A stretch of DNA of 64,000 nucleotides from Dactylonectria macrodidyma (Eukaryota; Ascomycota; Sordariomycetes; Hypocreales; Nectriaceae), in contig JAGMUV010000004.1 in NCBI GenBank assembly GCA_020744425.1, forward strand, positions 434,001-498,000, read 5' to 3'. Positions 24,795 to 36,815 of the stretch are shown one piece after another (the stretch's first letter is position 1; each line of letters starts with the position of its first letter). Both the position numbers and the translations under genes were made by a program. A model generated the notes under the pieces. That model ran no database searches. It was not told the DNA's origin and saw only the letters and a list, made by a program, of their open reading frames with translations.

Positions 24795-24901
24795 GCAGAT
24801 TTACGCATATTGGGGTGCTACTGGAACGAGTTCATTCATTCAACCTGTATGACCCCACTCTATTGTACATTTCTTCGCCTAGTACCAGTCGCCACGGTCC
24901 A

Positions 24902-25992
24902 TCATAGACTCGTAAGGTAGTCCTCAATCTCTTGAGGAGTCAGCTTTCTAAATCGGGGGCCAACGGCTCCCTCGACGCCGTCAATACCCAGAAGGTGGTC
25001 CGCAGGAGCACCAACAATGCCTGTAGTTTGTCAGTAATGAACATCTTCCAATGGTGGCTCAAGACGTCTTACCGATCTCAATAGTGTCGCCATTCATCTC
25101 GCCCTCAATGTTGTCCTTCAGGGTCAGGAGCGCAATGTGAATGGCATCCTCAAGCTCTAACTCTTCCGAGTATCGCTTCTCCAGGAAAGTCTTGGCCTTA
25201 GTCGCACTCTTGCCGATGGCCGTGGCCTTCCAGGGATAGTAGCTGCCCGAGGGGTCAACCTGGTACAGCATGGGCCCGCCCTTTTGAATGCCACCGGTCT
25301 TCGTAGTGGGCTTCTTCACCTCGCTATCGTCACTGTCATCGCTATCCTCCTCCTCCTCGGGCTCGATGCCCTCATCCCATCCAGCGACCAACAGGCTCAC
25401 ACCGTAGGGTCGGACACCGGCTGACTGAGTGGCCTCCTGCATAACGCGGGCGACGTCCTGAACCAATATCCGGGTGGGAGGGTATTCGTTGTAGATGCGC
25501 TTGTAGCCAGTGTGCGAGACCTTGCGTGCGCGGTCCACGAGGATTCTATAATCGGGTCCCATGCCGGAATACACCATGCCGATGTTGGGGGTGATGTTGC
25601 TAATCTTGGACAAGGAGCTCTGGTCGGCGAGGGGAGACGATGACTTCTTCTCGGTGGCTAGGACGATACCGTTGGTGGCTGTGCGTGGTCAGCAGTAGCT
25701 CATTGTCGAATGCGTAGAGGGGCGAACCTTTGATGCCAAGAGCAGTGATACCCTGGTTGACAGCGTTGAGGGCATACTCTGTTATCATGTCAGTTGCTGT
25801 CCTCGTCTATCGCAAGTAGCCATGGAGCCTAAAGAAGCTCCGAATGGCTTCAAGTCCGGCATGTGCATACCAATCTGAACCAGCTTTCCGCTACAACGTC
25901 GTTAGTATTGCTGCCCGCATCACCGCCATCGTCATCGGGACAACGCACCTGGGGGAAAAGGTCGTGAGGGAGAAGGAGTAGCGATCGGCCAT
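24902..25992 (-). CDS. PRE8: 20S proteasome subunit alpha type-2
   Basis: Five exons on the minus strand: 25992-25949, 25890-25871, 25778-25728, 25678-25073 and 25020-24902; 279 residues. The N-terminus [14 protein letters not shown], then GKLVQIEYALNAV, is the alpha-subunit signature. [33 protein letters not shown] and TFLEKRY are alpha-2 specific. The protein belongs to the outer ring of the 20S core particle in cytosol and nucleus. Alpha-2 is normally near 235-250 residues; here about 30 extra residues, strongly acidic ([15 protein letters not shown]) and then Lys/Thr/Gly-rich, sit between WDEG and [10 protein letters not shown]. The dense intron pattern near the start, including a 20-nt exon, is typical of a conserved fungal housekeeping gene. 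Identification is firm. Confidence 0.95.
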
Positions 25993-26596
25993 GGCTGCGA
26001 GTCCGGCTTCGAGATGCTCGACGAGAAGGCCTGTTGTAGAGAATCGGTGCGGGACGGATTGGTGGTTTTGATAGTGACAAGGGATCAAGCAAGCAAGGCT
26101 GCAACTGAAGCTTTGGTGTTTGGCCAGCAGCTCCCGCTCTCCAGGCACAGCCAAGCTGCGCGTCAAGCTCGGCCAGGGCAGCTGTATCCGGAAATATGTT
26201 ATTCCGACCCCGGAGTTAGAAATACCTCTTGCCCCCACTCCCGTCAATCCAACCTACCAACCTCGTGCATTCTTAATCAGCCACCACCAACATCAGATTT
26301 CTCGGCAGGTTCGGTTGAATTCCTTCTGCCTGCTGAAGGAGGCTGAGCTGGCCTTTTCAACTTTCCGGTCATGGTCCGGTAACCGGTTCCCTTTTCCCGC
26401 TTCTGCTCCATCTCGCTTTCTTTATCTCTAGCTGAGTCTGGCCGAGCTTGCATTCTACATGTAGGTTCGACCTGAAAGCCTCTTTGGCAAACTGTGATAC
26501 AACTCCCACCACGCACCAGATCACTTCTGCTGGCAGCTGCTGTTTCTTGCTATCCCCTCTTTTCTTTTTACCATTATCCCTAGGCATATTCTGAGC
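25993..26596. promoter_or_regulatory. Divergent promoter of proteasome alpha-2 and the RING-CH ligase
   Basis: 604 bp between the two divergent start codons. The part before 26597 is pyrimidine-rich (runs of CTTTTC and TTTC), as is common in 5' leaders of fungal housekeeping genes. I could not assign a specific proteasome-control element with confidence. Confidence 0.45.
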
Positions 26597-27571
26597 ATGG
26601 ATACACCGCCAACCTGGGATTGGCACTCGCTCGGGGACACCTCCTCCCACCAACCTCGACCCGAGGCGGATTCAGAAACGACTCAGCGCCGACGACAAGC
26701 AGAGCAACCAGATCAGCCACCGCAACCAGAACAAGCGGAACAGCCAGCGCCTGGAAATGCACCGAATGGCAGACGGTACGGCCCACGCACTTGTCGCATC
26801 TGCTTCGACACAGAGGACCCCAAGTTCCCGACCGAAACTGCCGGCACTTTTGGGATCCCCGCCTCGAATCGGCCCACATACTGCTCTGACGACCCCGAAG
26901 TCGGACGGCTGATTTCACCATGCAAGTGTAATGGATCACAGAAATATGTTCACGAGGGTTGTCTCATGGCCTGGAGGCTGGCAAATCCTACGGAAGCGAG
27001 AAATTATTGGCAGTGTCCGACATGCAAATTCACATACAAGCTGTCCCGCCTCCACTGGGCCACTGCTTTGAGCAGCAAAGGGGCACAGATCGGTCTCACA
27101 TTGCTGATTCTTCTGATTGGTATATTCATTCTGGGCTTCATCGCAGACCCGTTATTCGACCTCTGGTCCGACCCCATAGGAACCATTGGCGAAACTGTCA
27201 CAAGCGTGGTATCAGATATCGAGGCCTTCATGCCTCCGCCGTACGAGGAGCCTGTGTCATGGACGGAACACTTTCTCAAGGGGTTCTTCTCCCTCGGTAT
27301 CGTTGGGTTGATCAAATCTATGTTTGCCATGTCGCCTTGGCACTGGTGGAACATTCGAAACAGTGGCATTGTGAATGCCAATGGCAGGCGGCAAGGTACT
27401 GGAAGGGCGCGAGTTGAGAATATCAGCCTGATATTTGTTTTGCTCGGCGCGTTCACCTTCTTGATGAGTATTTGGAAGGTTGTCAAGGCACTGAGTGCTC
27501 GTGTACTCAGCAAGATCAGCGACAAGGTTGTCGACGTGGGCGATGATGACGATACCACCAATGAAGAGTAA
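26597..27571 (+). CDS. RING-CH (RINGv) membrane-bound E3 ubiquitin ligase, MARCH-like
   Basis: Intronless, 324 residues. A Gln/Pro/Glu-rich N-terminus of about 60 residues precedes a C4HC3 RING variant: Cys66 and Cys69 (TCRICF), Cys109 and Cys111 (SPCKCNGSQKYVH), His119, Cys122, Cys140 and Cys143 (WQCPTCKFTYK). The conserved Trp before CPTC is typical of RING-CH. Hydrophobic segments near 164-184 and again in the C-terminal third (FSLGIVGLIKSMF; LIFVLLGAFTFLM) anchor it in a membrane. Such ligases ubiquitinate membrane proteins in endosomes, ER or mitochondria. The segment between the first and second Cys pairs is unusually long (39 residues). The C-terminus is acidic (GDDDDTTNEE). Confidence 0.88.
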   Translation: MDTPPTWDWHSLGDTSSHQPRPEADSETTQRRRQAEQPDQPPQPEQAEQPAPGNAPNGRRYGPRTCRICFDTEDPKFPTETAGTFGIPASNRPTYCSDDPEVGRLISPCKCNGSQKYVHEGCLMAWRLANPTEARNYWQCPTCKFTYKLSRLHWATALSSKGAQIGLTLLILLIGIFILGFIADPLFDLWSDPIGTIGETVTSVVSDIEAFMPPPYEEPVSWTEHFLKGFFSLGIVGLIKSMFAMSPWHWWNIRNSGIVNANGRRQGTGRARVENISLIFVLLGAFTFLMSIWKVVKALSARVLSKISDKVVDVGDDDDTTNEE

Positions 27572-28573
27572 GAAAGAAGAATGACGATTGAGCTTATTAC
27601 GGCCTTCACACGATGTTCAACCGTGCGCCCAAGTCAACAAAGGATATGCACACTCTTAAGTTGCCTCGAACTCGCTCTCCCGCGTCGAGTCAACTAGTCT
27701 GTGTGCAAAGATTTATGCTCTGCTTCGTCTTGAGTAAGGACCGTTTTGGCTCCGAACTCGTGGGCCGGTTGAGATAATCACGCCTCTGCGCCTCTAGATT
27801 CCCTTGGGAGTCAAGAAGCAAATCCGGGTATCTGCTAGGTACACACCAGTACAAAGCCGTAAGCAGACTGCCCAGTGAGCGCCTGATACATTCTATTTCT
27901 AGAATAATACATCGTTGCCTCGACGCGATTTTCTCCTGTGCTCGTCTCACATTGTCACCGGTGCTTAAGGAAGCTTCTCCTCCTTCTCTTCGCTGTTGTA
28001 ATTTCCCTTCATCTGCATTGTCTCAATGTTCTTCCTCATCTCATCACCCTGGTCCAATCACACTCCAAATAGAGTTATACAATTGTCGCGTGGCGTCTGG
28101 TGTGTGCGCCCATCAAGGAGACCCTTGATCGGGTATTCATAAATCCGGCCCCGAGATGACGTTGGAACCACTGATTCTGCATCATCCCCTGCAGCAGTTT
28201 GCGACCCATGTGGGCCGAATTGCGCATGCTTGCTCCTACTGGAGCGAAAGGCCATTTATCAAGATTTGAACAACAGCAGCGATGGCTCTTTGATTCCTCT
28301 GACGCCTTGCCAGTACCTGTTCGCGCCGTCGCTTCCCTCCTCACGCTGACTCTAGTCTTCGACTTTGACCTGTCAACCCCAGTCATAATCCTTTGAAGTC
28401 ACACAGAAACCACATCGCCTTGCATCCAGGAGTCGGCACTTGCGAATCCGCTCTGTTGCGACTTGTGATCTCGACACTTTCGCAACTCATTAATCGATAA
28501 GGCGACCGAGACATCTAAATCTACGAAGACCTACGAGCCTACAGCTGCCCTTGAGGCAGTCCGTTTCGGCACA
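27572..28573. other. Gene-free interval
   Basis: 1 kb holding the 3' end of the RING-CH gene and the promoter and 5' leader of the mannosyltransferase gene. No further feature was recognised. Confidence 0.4.
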
Positions 28574-29637
28574 ATGCAGTTCGCCTACCCTCCTCGCAAA
28601 TCCTCGAACCCCCCGCCATTTCGACCCAGAACCTCAAATATACCATTACGGCCGAGTCGCCTAAGAACTATACTCTTGCTGGTGCTAGGAGTAGTTGGGC
28701 TGTTTTGGCTCCTCTCCGGTCCAAGGAAAGAGACGCCATATCGCGAGCATGTGCCGTCTGGGAAACCGCCCGTTGTCATCTTGACTGTAATCGATCCGAC
28801 CAAGTACAGCGATGCGTACTTGAAGACGATAACAGATAATCGAGAGCAATACGCCGCGAAGCATGGTGAGCATCAGACGAAATTTTCAGCAGTATCGCAG
28901 TTTCTAATCACAGGTTTGCAGGTTACGAGATCATGACTGTGCGACTCTTCGACTACGACACCAAAGGCGCGCCTCAGTCATGGGCCAGGATCATTGCGAT
29001 ACGACACGCCCTTTCTTTATACCCCGAAGCTAAATTCGTATGGCTGCTCGACCAAAATGCCTACATCATGGAGCTCGATATGTCATTGGAGGAGCAACTA
29101 ACGAATCCGGCGAAACTGGAGGAATTGATGATCAAGGATCGGTCCATCGTGCCGCCAGATAGCATCATCAAGACATTCACTCACCTGAAAGGAGAGGAAG
29201 CTGCTTTCATCATCAGCCAAGACGATGCAGGGCTGGTGACGAATAGCTTTCTCGTCCGGAATGGGGACTGGGCCAAATTCTTTATCGAAACATGGATGGA
29301 TCCTCTATACCGAAGCTACAACTTCCAAAAGGCCGAGAGGCACGCCTTGGTTTGTTTTCCGCCCCAAATTGAAGTAATATCAGCCCTTCTAACTATATCG
29401 CAGGAGCACATCGTACAATGGCATCCGACAATCCTGTCAAAGCTGGCGCTTGTGCCGCAACGCACCATTGCCTCATACGGCCGCAACAAGGAGGGTAACT
29501 CATACCGCGACGGCGATTTCGTCGCTCTGCTGGTAGACTGCCACCCCACGGGCCCAAACAGCTGCGACAAGCAGTCTCAGTCCTACCTAAACCAGCTGCA
29601 GGTCAAGGCGGCCGCGGCAGCACCACAGCGATCCTAG
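28574..29637 (+). CDS. Golgi alpha-1,6-mannosyltransferase subunit, GT34 (Mnn10/Mnn11-like)
   Basis: Three exons, 28574-28865, 28922-29349 and 29404-29637; 317 residues. A short basic Pro-rich cytoplasmic tail and one hydrophobic segment at about 34-48 (LLLVLGVVGLFWLL) make it a type II membrane protein. The GT34 domain shows PPVVILTVIDPTKYSDAYL, GYEIMTVRLFDYDTKGAP, WLLDQNAYIM, SQDDAGLVTNSFLVRNG and EHIVQWHPTILSKLALVPQ. Yeast Mnn10 and Mnn11 sit in the M-Pol II complex that extends the N-glycan mannan backbone. The second intron is a multiple of three without a stop, but removing it gives HALEHIVQWHP, the expected family sequence. The metal-binding DxD-type motif reads DQN here. Confidence 0.87.
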
Positions 29638-32470
29638 ACGGTGCACGAGGAACCATGATGAGAAAGCGGGAGTGAAATTACGGCGTTTGACACTCGGAGC
29701 ATCCCCGGCATTAAGAAAGCGAAACTATGTATATCTCTTGGCGTTATCGGACTGGAAGAATATTGGACAGCATCAAGACGAGAGACCGGGCTTTTGGAGT
29801 ATATGGCTTCCCGACGTTGCGCGTGGGAAATCGGTGATTCAGTGTGAATGAGGGCTGTTTAAACAGAGAGGCGGCATTTGAACCTTCGCGCGAAGGTATC
29901 TGATAACAAGGATATAGTAGTCACCGTTGACTTGACGAATTTGCTGAGTGAGGTTAGAATCGGAGTAAAACCCTCTGTAACGCATCGCTGGTGAGCATAC
30001 AGGCACATCAGCTAACTTCCAAAGTATCCCAAATTAAGATAGTGATTGAGATCGACGAATAAGGAAATATACAAGGGCACCAGAATTGTGTGTTATTTGA
30101 ACTCGCGGAAGATGGCTCGCCAAGCCCGATCAGGACACCACGACTACAAGCCCACAAGTTGTCCCATTGCCAGTGCAGCTGATTCGATTACAACGGCGAA
30201 AGAGTGGAAAGGCTACCTTTCGAAAAGGGCAGGACATGAAGCGCATCATGCTTGGCACGGCGAGGAGTTGGGGCCGCCAGGCTGTCAAACGGCCGCGAGT
30301 TTTGCAGTTCTTGCAAAGTCTCCCCACGTTTTGCCGCCCTACAAGGGGGTGTGCGTCCACAGTGGCGCAGTTTCATTCGCACCCTCGTGTGCAGTTGCGG
30401 TCTCGACTTAGTTGGGCTTTGGCTTTATCGGTGATGGTGATGTTGAGTGGAAATGCTACTAGAAACACTGTCCTCGATTACACCATACATATTACAATAC
30501 CACGCCGTCGATCATGATACTGCTTGAGACCACTGACACTCATAAGCGGATGTTTGACTAACCTGTCCATTTGTTAAGTCTCATTTCTTGTGTGCTGTAT
30601 CCTCCTCGGAGACTCCCGGCTTCATCTCGCTGTAAGCTAGGTTGATGTTGTCAAGGGTAAGAGACGACACAAACAGGCATGTCGCAACAATCTAGGCCTA
30701 GAACATTCGACAAAACGGCTATTGGAATTGAGCACGAATGAGCCCACACGCCATCTGCCCAAGCAGCAAGATCAACAGACAGTTTGGATGGATCTTGCGG
30801 CAGCTCGATATGGCTACCCTGGAGGCGGACCTTGCAGAGACAGGGAACAGAGAGCATCTAGAATACCTCACGACTGGCGCACCTAGGATCATGATAAATC
30901 GACGGACGCAAGCGCGCCGAAACGACGTCCAAAAAGGGAGCCTAATACAATTAGAGTATCCTGGTCGGCGCTCCCCCTCAGGGTAACACCCACCGTCTGC
31001 AGTTCGCTTGTGGTTCTTGCAACGAGATGCGTCGCCAGGTGTAGCTCACATCGGAGTTTCAGAGCGGTTCTCATTGGTTGGAGGAAAGGCCGTCAAGAAA
31101 TGGTACGTACTGCTGGATCGGGGGCGGAGTTTGAGAGATAAAGGCCGCTCCGACACGGCAAGTCTGGGGTAGGAATTGTGCTTGGTCAGTGGGGTCCGAC
31201 TCTTGTTGCATGTCTCTGATGAGTTCGGGATGTGCCTCGATTTGACTACCGACATTTCCAGGAAGATGTTCCGAAGGTGGGAGGACCGATTAACATGGAT
31301 GAGGGTTGTAGTGGTGATAGTGACGATGTTAGTTCATCATCACCACCACGTTTCTTCAGAGCATGCGTAGAGTCGTCTTGATTCATATGCCCTTGTTCGT
31401 CTGTGGTACCAGAGACATTTCGGATTTCGACTTTAAAGATCGTGATATCATCAACAGGTCTGGCTGTTATTTGTGGTTCACCCAGTTTCCAATCCCCTGC
31501 CAACCCACCAGCAGACCGCGATCAGCCTTGATACCCGTCACCGCACAACCCTGACCCACGATACTCCACTTGAAGCCATTTAGTGTATTCGTATCGTAGA
31601 CGGCATGTTAGTGACTCTGGATTGACGGCCCGGCACCCTTGAGACCCTGTGTCGATATGGAGCTCTCCCCGGTAGGACGCATCTCCTCTCGCTGCTAGAT
31701 GTCACCAAGCTGTGTGTATTTTGGTCACGAACACGAAGTCGGTTGGGAGCACGGGCGGTGAACCCCTAAACGGGCCAGCGCCCAGACGCGCCTGTACGGT
31801 TCTACCGTTCGAACCTGCGAGCAGAGGGCGTCTGCAGATACCAGCATCACCAGATGTGGCACCTCTGGAAGTGGAGGTTCTCATGTACAATGACACGCTG
31901 CGGCAGGGGTTTTCCTCGCCGAGGGCTTGGGGCAACTGGAGCAGTAGGGGAGTTTGGGGAGATGCTAAAGCCCGTAGGAGGAGATGGGGCTACCCTTTTC
32001 CATGTCCTTGCCCGCGGGACTCCGTAGTGCGCCGCCTGGTTGGCTCTAGCGGCCGCCACCGTGACGCACATGGTCCCCGGGGGAGGAGGGAGGGGGGGTT
32101 CCAGCGCCTGAACCGCTGTAGCTCCGGGGACCTTTTTTCTTGGTCGTTTTGGGTTGGGGGTGGGTGGCACTCGGTTGGGGGAGCCTGGACCTTTTTTTTC
32201 TTCAGAGGGGTTCGCCAGAGGCCCTGTTCTCTTCTGGCATCAGTGCATGTGATGGGGCCCGGACGGCGGATAGCGGCAAAGGGCCCCGCTGTAAAATATC
32301 CAAGAACCGCCCATCCCCCGCTGTCCCTTTGGCATTGTTAAGTAGACTCGAGTCCACTTCACTCTTCTGGCTTTCGACGTCGCCGGCTGGGAGCTTCGAC
32401 TTCGACATCGCAACAATCGCTGTTTGCTTCGCTTTCTGTTATTGTCTCTCTGGAATTCGCTCTACCCACA
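29638..32470. other. 2.8-kb gene-free interval, G-rich toward its right end
   Basis: No open frame here shows family similarity or a convincing exon structure. The stretch from about 31,700 to 32,340 is GC-rich, with G-tracts on the plus strand near 32,081-32,191. It is upstream of the sphingosine-1-phosphate lyase gene, so the right end is promoter and 5' leader. Confidence 0.35.
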
Positions 32471-34379
32471 ATGCCGGGATCATCGCGTCTGCCTACTAGT
32501 CTGCGCGTCGGGTTTGAGTCCGTCAAGCGCAGGCGCCACGACTTTTCCTGGTCGTTGATCAATCTGGATCTGTAAGTCGTTGCATTCCGTTCTGTCGCAT
32601 CCAAACATCATGAGGATCACCAACGACAACCCATGATGGCGATTGCTTCTCCCACAACAACCTCAATGGGCTCTGTATACCTCCTTCCGGTGCACTTCGA
32701 GAGCTGACATGTTTCTGTGTACAGTTTGCGAAACATCCTCTTCTTTCTGTTCGTTCTGCGATGGACGCGCCGTGCATTCTGGCAGCTGAAGGGCCGCGGC
32801 ATCATCGGCTCTCTCGTTGAGCTCTACACCAACCTCCGCCGCATCCTCTACGGTTACTTCCTGCGGGCACCCGGCGTCCGCGGAAAGGTTCAGAAGCAGG
32901 TCAAGGAGACCGTCGCGAAGCTCTCGGACAAGCTTGTACCCAAGGACCAGACCCGCTACCTCACCCTGCCCAAGGAGGGCCTGCCCCACGATGTCGTCCG
33001 CGCCGAGCTCGAAGCCCTCGCCAGCCTGGATCATACCCGTTGGGAAGACGGCTGCGTTTCAGGCGCCGTATACCATGGCGAGGATGAGCTGCTGAAGCTT
33101 CAGACCGAGGCGTACGGCAAGTTCACCGTCGCCAATCCCATCCACCCGGACGTGTTCCCCGGCGTTCGCAAGATGGAGGCCGAGGTGGTGAGCATGGTAC
33201 TGAGCCTGTTCCATGCGCCACCCCATGCTGCCGGAACCTCTACCAGCGGCGGCACAGATAGTATCCTCATGGCGTGCCTGGCTGCGCGCCAGAGGGCATA
33301 CCACGAGCGTGGGGTGACAGAGCCTGAGATGTAGGTTGTCCATTCGTGAACCCCTGTATGCAACGATACTGACCGTGCGATCCAGGATCCTGCCCGAGAC
33401 TGCACACACGGCGTTTCACAAGGCGGCTCAGTATTTCAAGATCAAGATTCACCTCGTCACCTGCCCTGCGCCAAACTACCAGGTTGACGTCAAGGCCGTC
33501 TCACGCCTGGTAAACCCCAACACGGTGCTACTCGTCGGATCCGCGCCCAACTTCCCCCATGGCATCATCGACGACATTGTCGGTCTCTCCCAATTGGCGC
33601 TCCGCAAGAACATCTGGCTGCATGTTGACTGCTGTCTGGGCTCCTTTATGGTTCCTTTCCTGGAAAAGGCCGGCTTTGAGACTCAGCTCTTCGATTTCCG
33701 TCTCAAGGGCGTTACTAGCATCAGTTGCGACACCCACAAGTATGGTTTCGCACCCAAGGGAAACTCGACCGTGCTGTACCGATCTGCAGAGTTCCGAACC
33801 TACCAGTACTTTGTGTCTCCCGACTGGTCGGGCGGCGTCTATGCATCCCCGGGTATGGCGGGATCGCGACCAGGCGCGCTCATCGCTGGATGCTGGGCTA
33901 GTCTTATGAGCATGGGCGAGTCTGGTTACATTGACGCCTGCACTCGAATTGTAGGCACGACCAAGAAGATTGCCGATGCACTGCGCACCACACCGGCATT
34001 GGGAGGCGAGCTAGAAATCCTGGGCAACCCGCTCGTGTCGGTTGTGTCGTTTACGGCGCGCAATCTCAACATCTACGACATTGCGGATGGCATGGGCGAA
34101 AAGGGGTGGCACCTCAACTCGCTGCAGAACCCCCCCGCCGTGCACGTCGCCGTCACCCTACCCATCACCAAGGTGTGGGAGAAGCTGATTGCAGATCTCG
34201 AGGCCGTCGTCGAGGACGAGCGCGAGAAGGAGCGCGCACGTCTGGTGGAGGGCAAGACTCCCAAGGGTAAGGCCATGGGCGACTCGGCGGCGCTCTACGG
34301 CGTTGCCGGATCGCTACCCAACAAGAGCGTCGTTGTGGACCTTGCGACCGGATTCTTGGACATTCTGTACAAGGCGTAA
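32471..34379 (+). CDS. DPL1: Sphingosine-1-phosphate lyase
   Basis: Three exons, 32471-32571, 32725-33330 and 33386-34379; 566 residues (yeast Dpl1 is close in size). The enzyme is PLP-dependent and cleaves phosphorylated long-chain bases to phosphoethanolamine and a fatty aldehyde in the ER membrane, the exit step of sphingolipid metabolism. A hydrophobic anchor (RNILFFLFVLRW) lies near residues 36-47. The catalytic domain shows HPDVFPGVRKMEAEVV, TSTSGGTDSILMA, NFPHGIIDDI, WLHVDCCLGSF and SCDTHKYGFAPKG, with the PLP lysine at 354. The first exon is small and placed by splice phase: the 153-nt intron is longer than others in the window but has GTAAGT and TACAG ends. Identification is secure. 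Confidence 0.94.
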
Positions 34380-34407
34380 ACAGCTAAAGGGGATGAACAA
34401 GGCTAGA

Positions 34408-34438
<31 letters not shown>

Positions 34439-36815
34439 TGGTGGGTCTAGAGGCTGGCTGTATCATTTTCTGCGGGTATGGATGGGCGTGGCGTGGCGTG
34501 GGTGTCTATTGGGTCCAAGTTGTTTTTGTTGGACCGTTATGTACAGTATTTTCACGTTTATCTTTCCTATTGTATATTGCATAGTCATAGTCGTCGCTTG
34601 CATTCATTAGGAGGGAGTGGAGGACGAGGAGGAGGATCCTGAAGGAGGTAGAAGAGGAGGATGAGAAATCACAGATGGCTGGGCGAGCCAAAAGACAGCA
34701 ACCAGCGTCACCACTGATCAGTACCGGACCGAACATAAAAGAGTTGGCATCAGCAATAGCTAATCATCATTCCCTATCTGCAACATGGCATCTCACCGCG
34801 TCCGCGTGCACGCTACTGTATGTATGTCCAGCACGAATGCGCATGAACATGGTCGTGGCTCCGACAGGTTGCAACATGCGGCCTATCACCTTCGCGCACC
34901 CTCGACACACCGATCCACCGAGAGCCTCACTGCTTACTATGACGGACATGTTTTTTGTTTGAGGACATATCATTCGTGTTTGGGAATGGAAGAGGCAACG
35001 GGCGAAACCACAAGTCCTCTCTCATGCAGCTTGTCGTGGCCGTTTTCTTTTCCTGACATGACACCGGCCTCTCCCATACTCCGTAGAGCGGTATGAGTTC
35101 CGCCACAGCCTGATTCGTGTATAACACACAACACCCTATTTTGGTAAGCAACATGGCTACGATAGCTCATGACCTGGGGCTAGAGGACCGTCCCGATCCG
35201 GCCCCGATCTCCTCTCGCTGCGCTCCCGCTCCCTCCTGAGGGTTGCCATCCGAACGTGTTTCGACGCCCGGCCAGAGTGCAAGAAAAGCAACCAAACGCG
35301 TGGATGCACGACATTGCAACACGAGGGAAACAGAAAAGCCGTTTCTCGCCTCGCGCTAGGCAAAGGCGATGCTGCGATTGGCGATGCGGCCGGCATGCGA
35401 ACCAGTTGCCTCGCCGTGGGCGTTGCGGCCCAATCGGCGCAGTGAGGGGAAGCTTGCTATATCATGAAGGGGGGAAGTTTTATGCCAAGGTAAGAAAGTA
35501 CTGGGGGGTGTGTCTGTGTGTGTCTGTGTGTGTCTGGTGACGGCCTACGGCTGCGAGGGAATGGAAAGATGGTGGGTTGGGGGAGCTGGGGGAATGCATT
35601 TTCCCTTCCGTTTCTGATATTTATCCGGTTGGCGGTCTCGAGACACTTGCCGACCAGCGATGAGGGTGTCGTCGGAGTTTCGGGGGTGTGTGTCGTGACG
35701 CTTTTGGCTCTTTTTTTCGGGGGTTGCGTTTTTGTATACAGTTTGGCCTATGCCCGCCAATCCATTCGTCGAACTCGCAAGAAACCTGCAACTAAAAAAG
35801 CCCAGCTTTTCGCTTCTCTCTGCTTACACGAGCTGCGACATTACCTGCATAGGTAGGTACCTAGAGGAGGCGAGTTAGGCGGTCTGTATGTCGTGCTGCT
35901 CGACTTATACCCGTCCCGAGGACTAACACTGACCTCGAGCCTTGTTGCTTGCTTGCCCCCCCGCTATCCTGTTATATCTACCCATCACATCACGCATTTC
36001 TTCTTCCGCCGTCTGATCCTTGCCCATCTAGCGCGCCTCATCAGCAACTCGGCATCAGCTCGATAACACAGAAACGCAGAGAAGACGTCTTCCGTCCGGC
36101 ATTGAAACCCGACACCAACTAAGCCCACCCACCCCCTCTTCTGCTCCTTTCGCAGGGATCCCCATCTCTTGCACAGCCCGCGCCCCCATCATCGCCCCGA
36201 GCGGGAGTCGCGGTAGAGGAGTCGTCGTCGTCGTCTCAGCTGGAGACCGCAAAGGATACTTATTTTACCTTGTGGACTTTCGCCCTGCCACACAAAGTAC
36301 TTCCCTCTTTTCTCTCACCGGCGCGGCGCCTGTTGCACTTTGCTTCAACCCACGCCCGCGCCCGCGCCCCTCGTCCCTGGTCTTGTTGGGCCCTACTCTG
36401 ATCAGTCAGTTCTCCAAGCAAAGCTGGGCTTTTGGTTGCTGCATCCTTTTCGCCTGATTAAAACTGGAAAACTGGATTCCATCTCGTTACGCAGGCTGAG
36501 CTCCTCTGCTGATCAAGCTTGGCGCTATCGACGCTGCGCAACCCACCAATCCCTCTGGGAGAGTCCATTTCACGTCGCCATTGCGGGAGAGGCGTACAGC
36601 AACTGTAAAAGCAGACCTGTGTCCGCCTCTCTTCCCTCACTTCTCTATCCGTATTTGCACTTTTCCCATCTCGGCGGTACGTTTCTTCGGCTGCTACCGT
36701 TCCTCCAACCGCCCTTTTTCTGTGTCCATGTTGCGCAGGACCCCTGAGAGCTGAAGAGCCCCCGTGCTGGAAACTTTGACCGATCACTGTCTTTGTCCAC
36801 CGACGGGAAAAGAGC
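34380..36815. other. 2.4-kb gene-free interval with simple repeats and a pyrimidine-rich leader
   Basis: Contains a (GA)n run at 34412-34432 just after the lyase stop. A 10-bp unit TGTCTGTGTG is repeated from 35511 to 35536. From about 35,930 to 36,810 the sequence is C/T-rich, as in a long 5' leader of the next gene. No gene was recognised. Confidence 0.4.

Noticed and set aside
30046..30517. Overlapping plus-strand frames of 60-121 codons
   Set aside because: Three frames are open at once with no similarity to a family, typical of a non-coding stretch.
31712..32341. 209-codon open frame in the GC-rich spacer
   Set aside because: Gly/Arg/Trp-rich translation of G-tracts, absence of any motif, and no exon structure.
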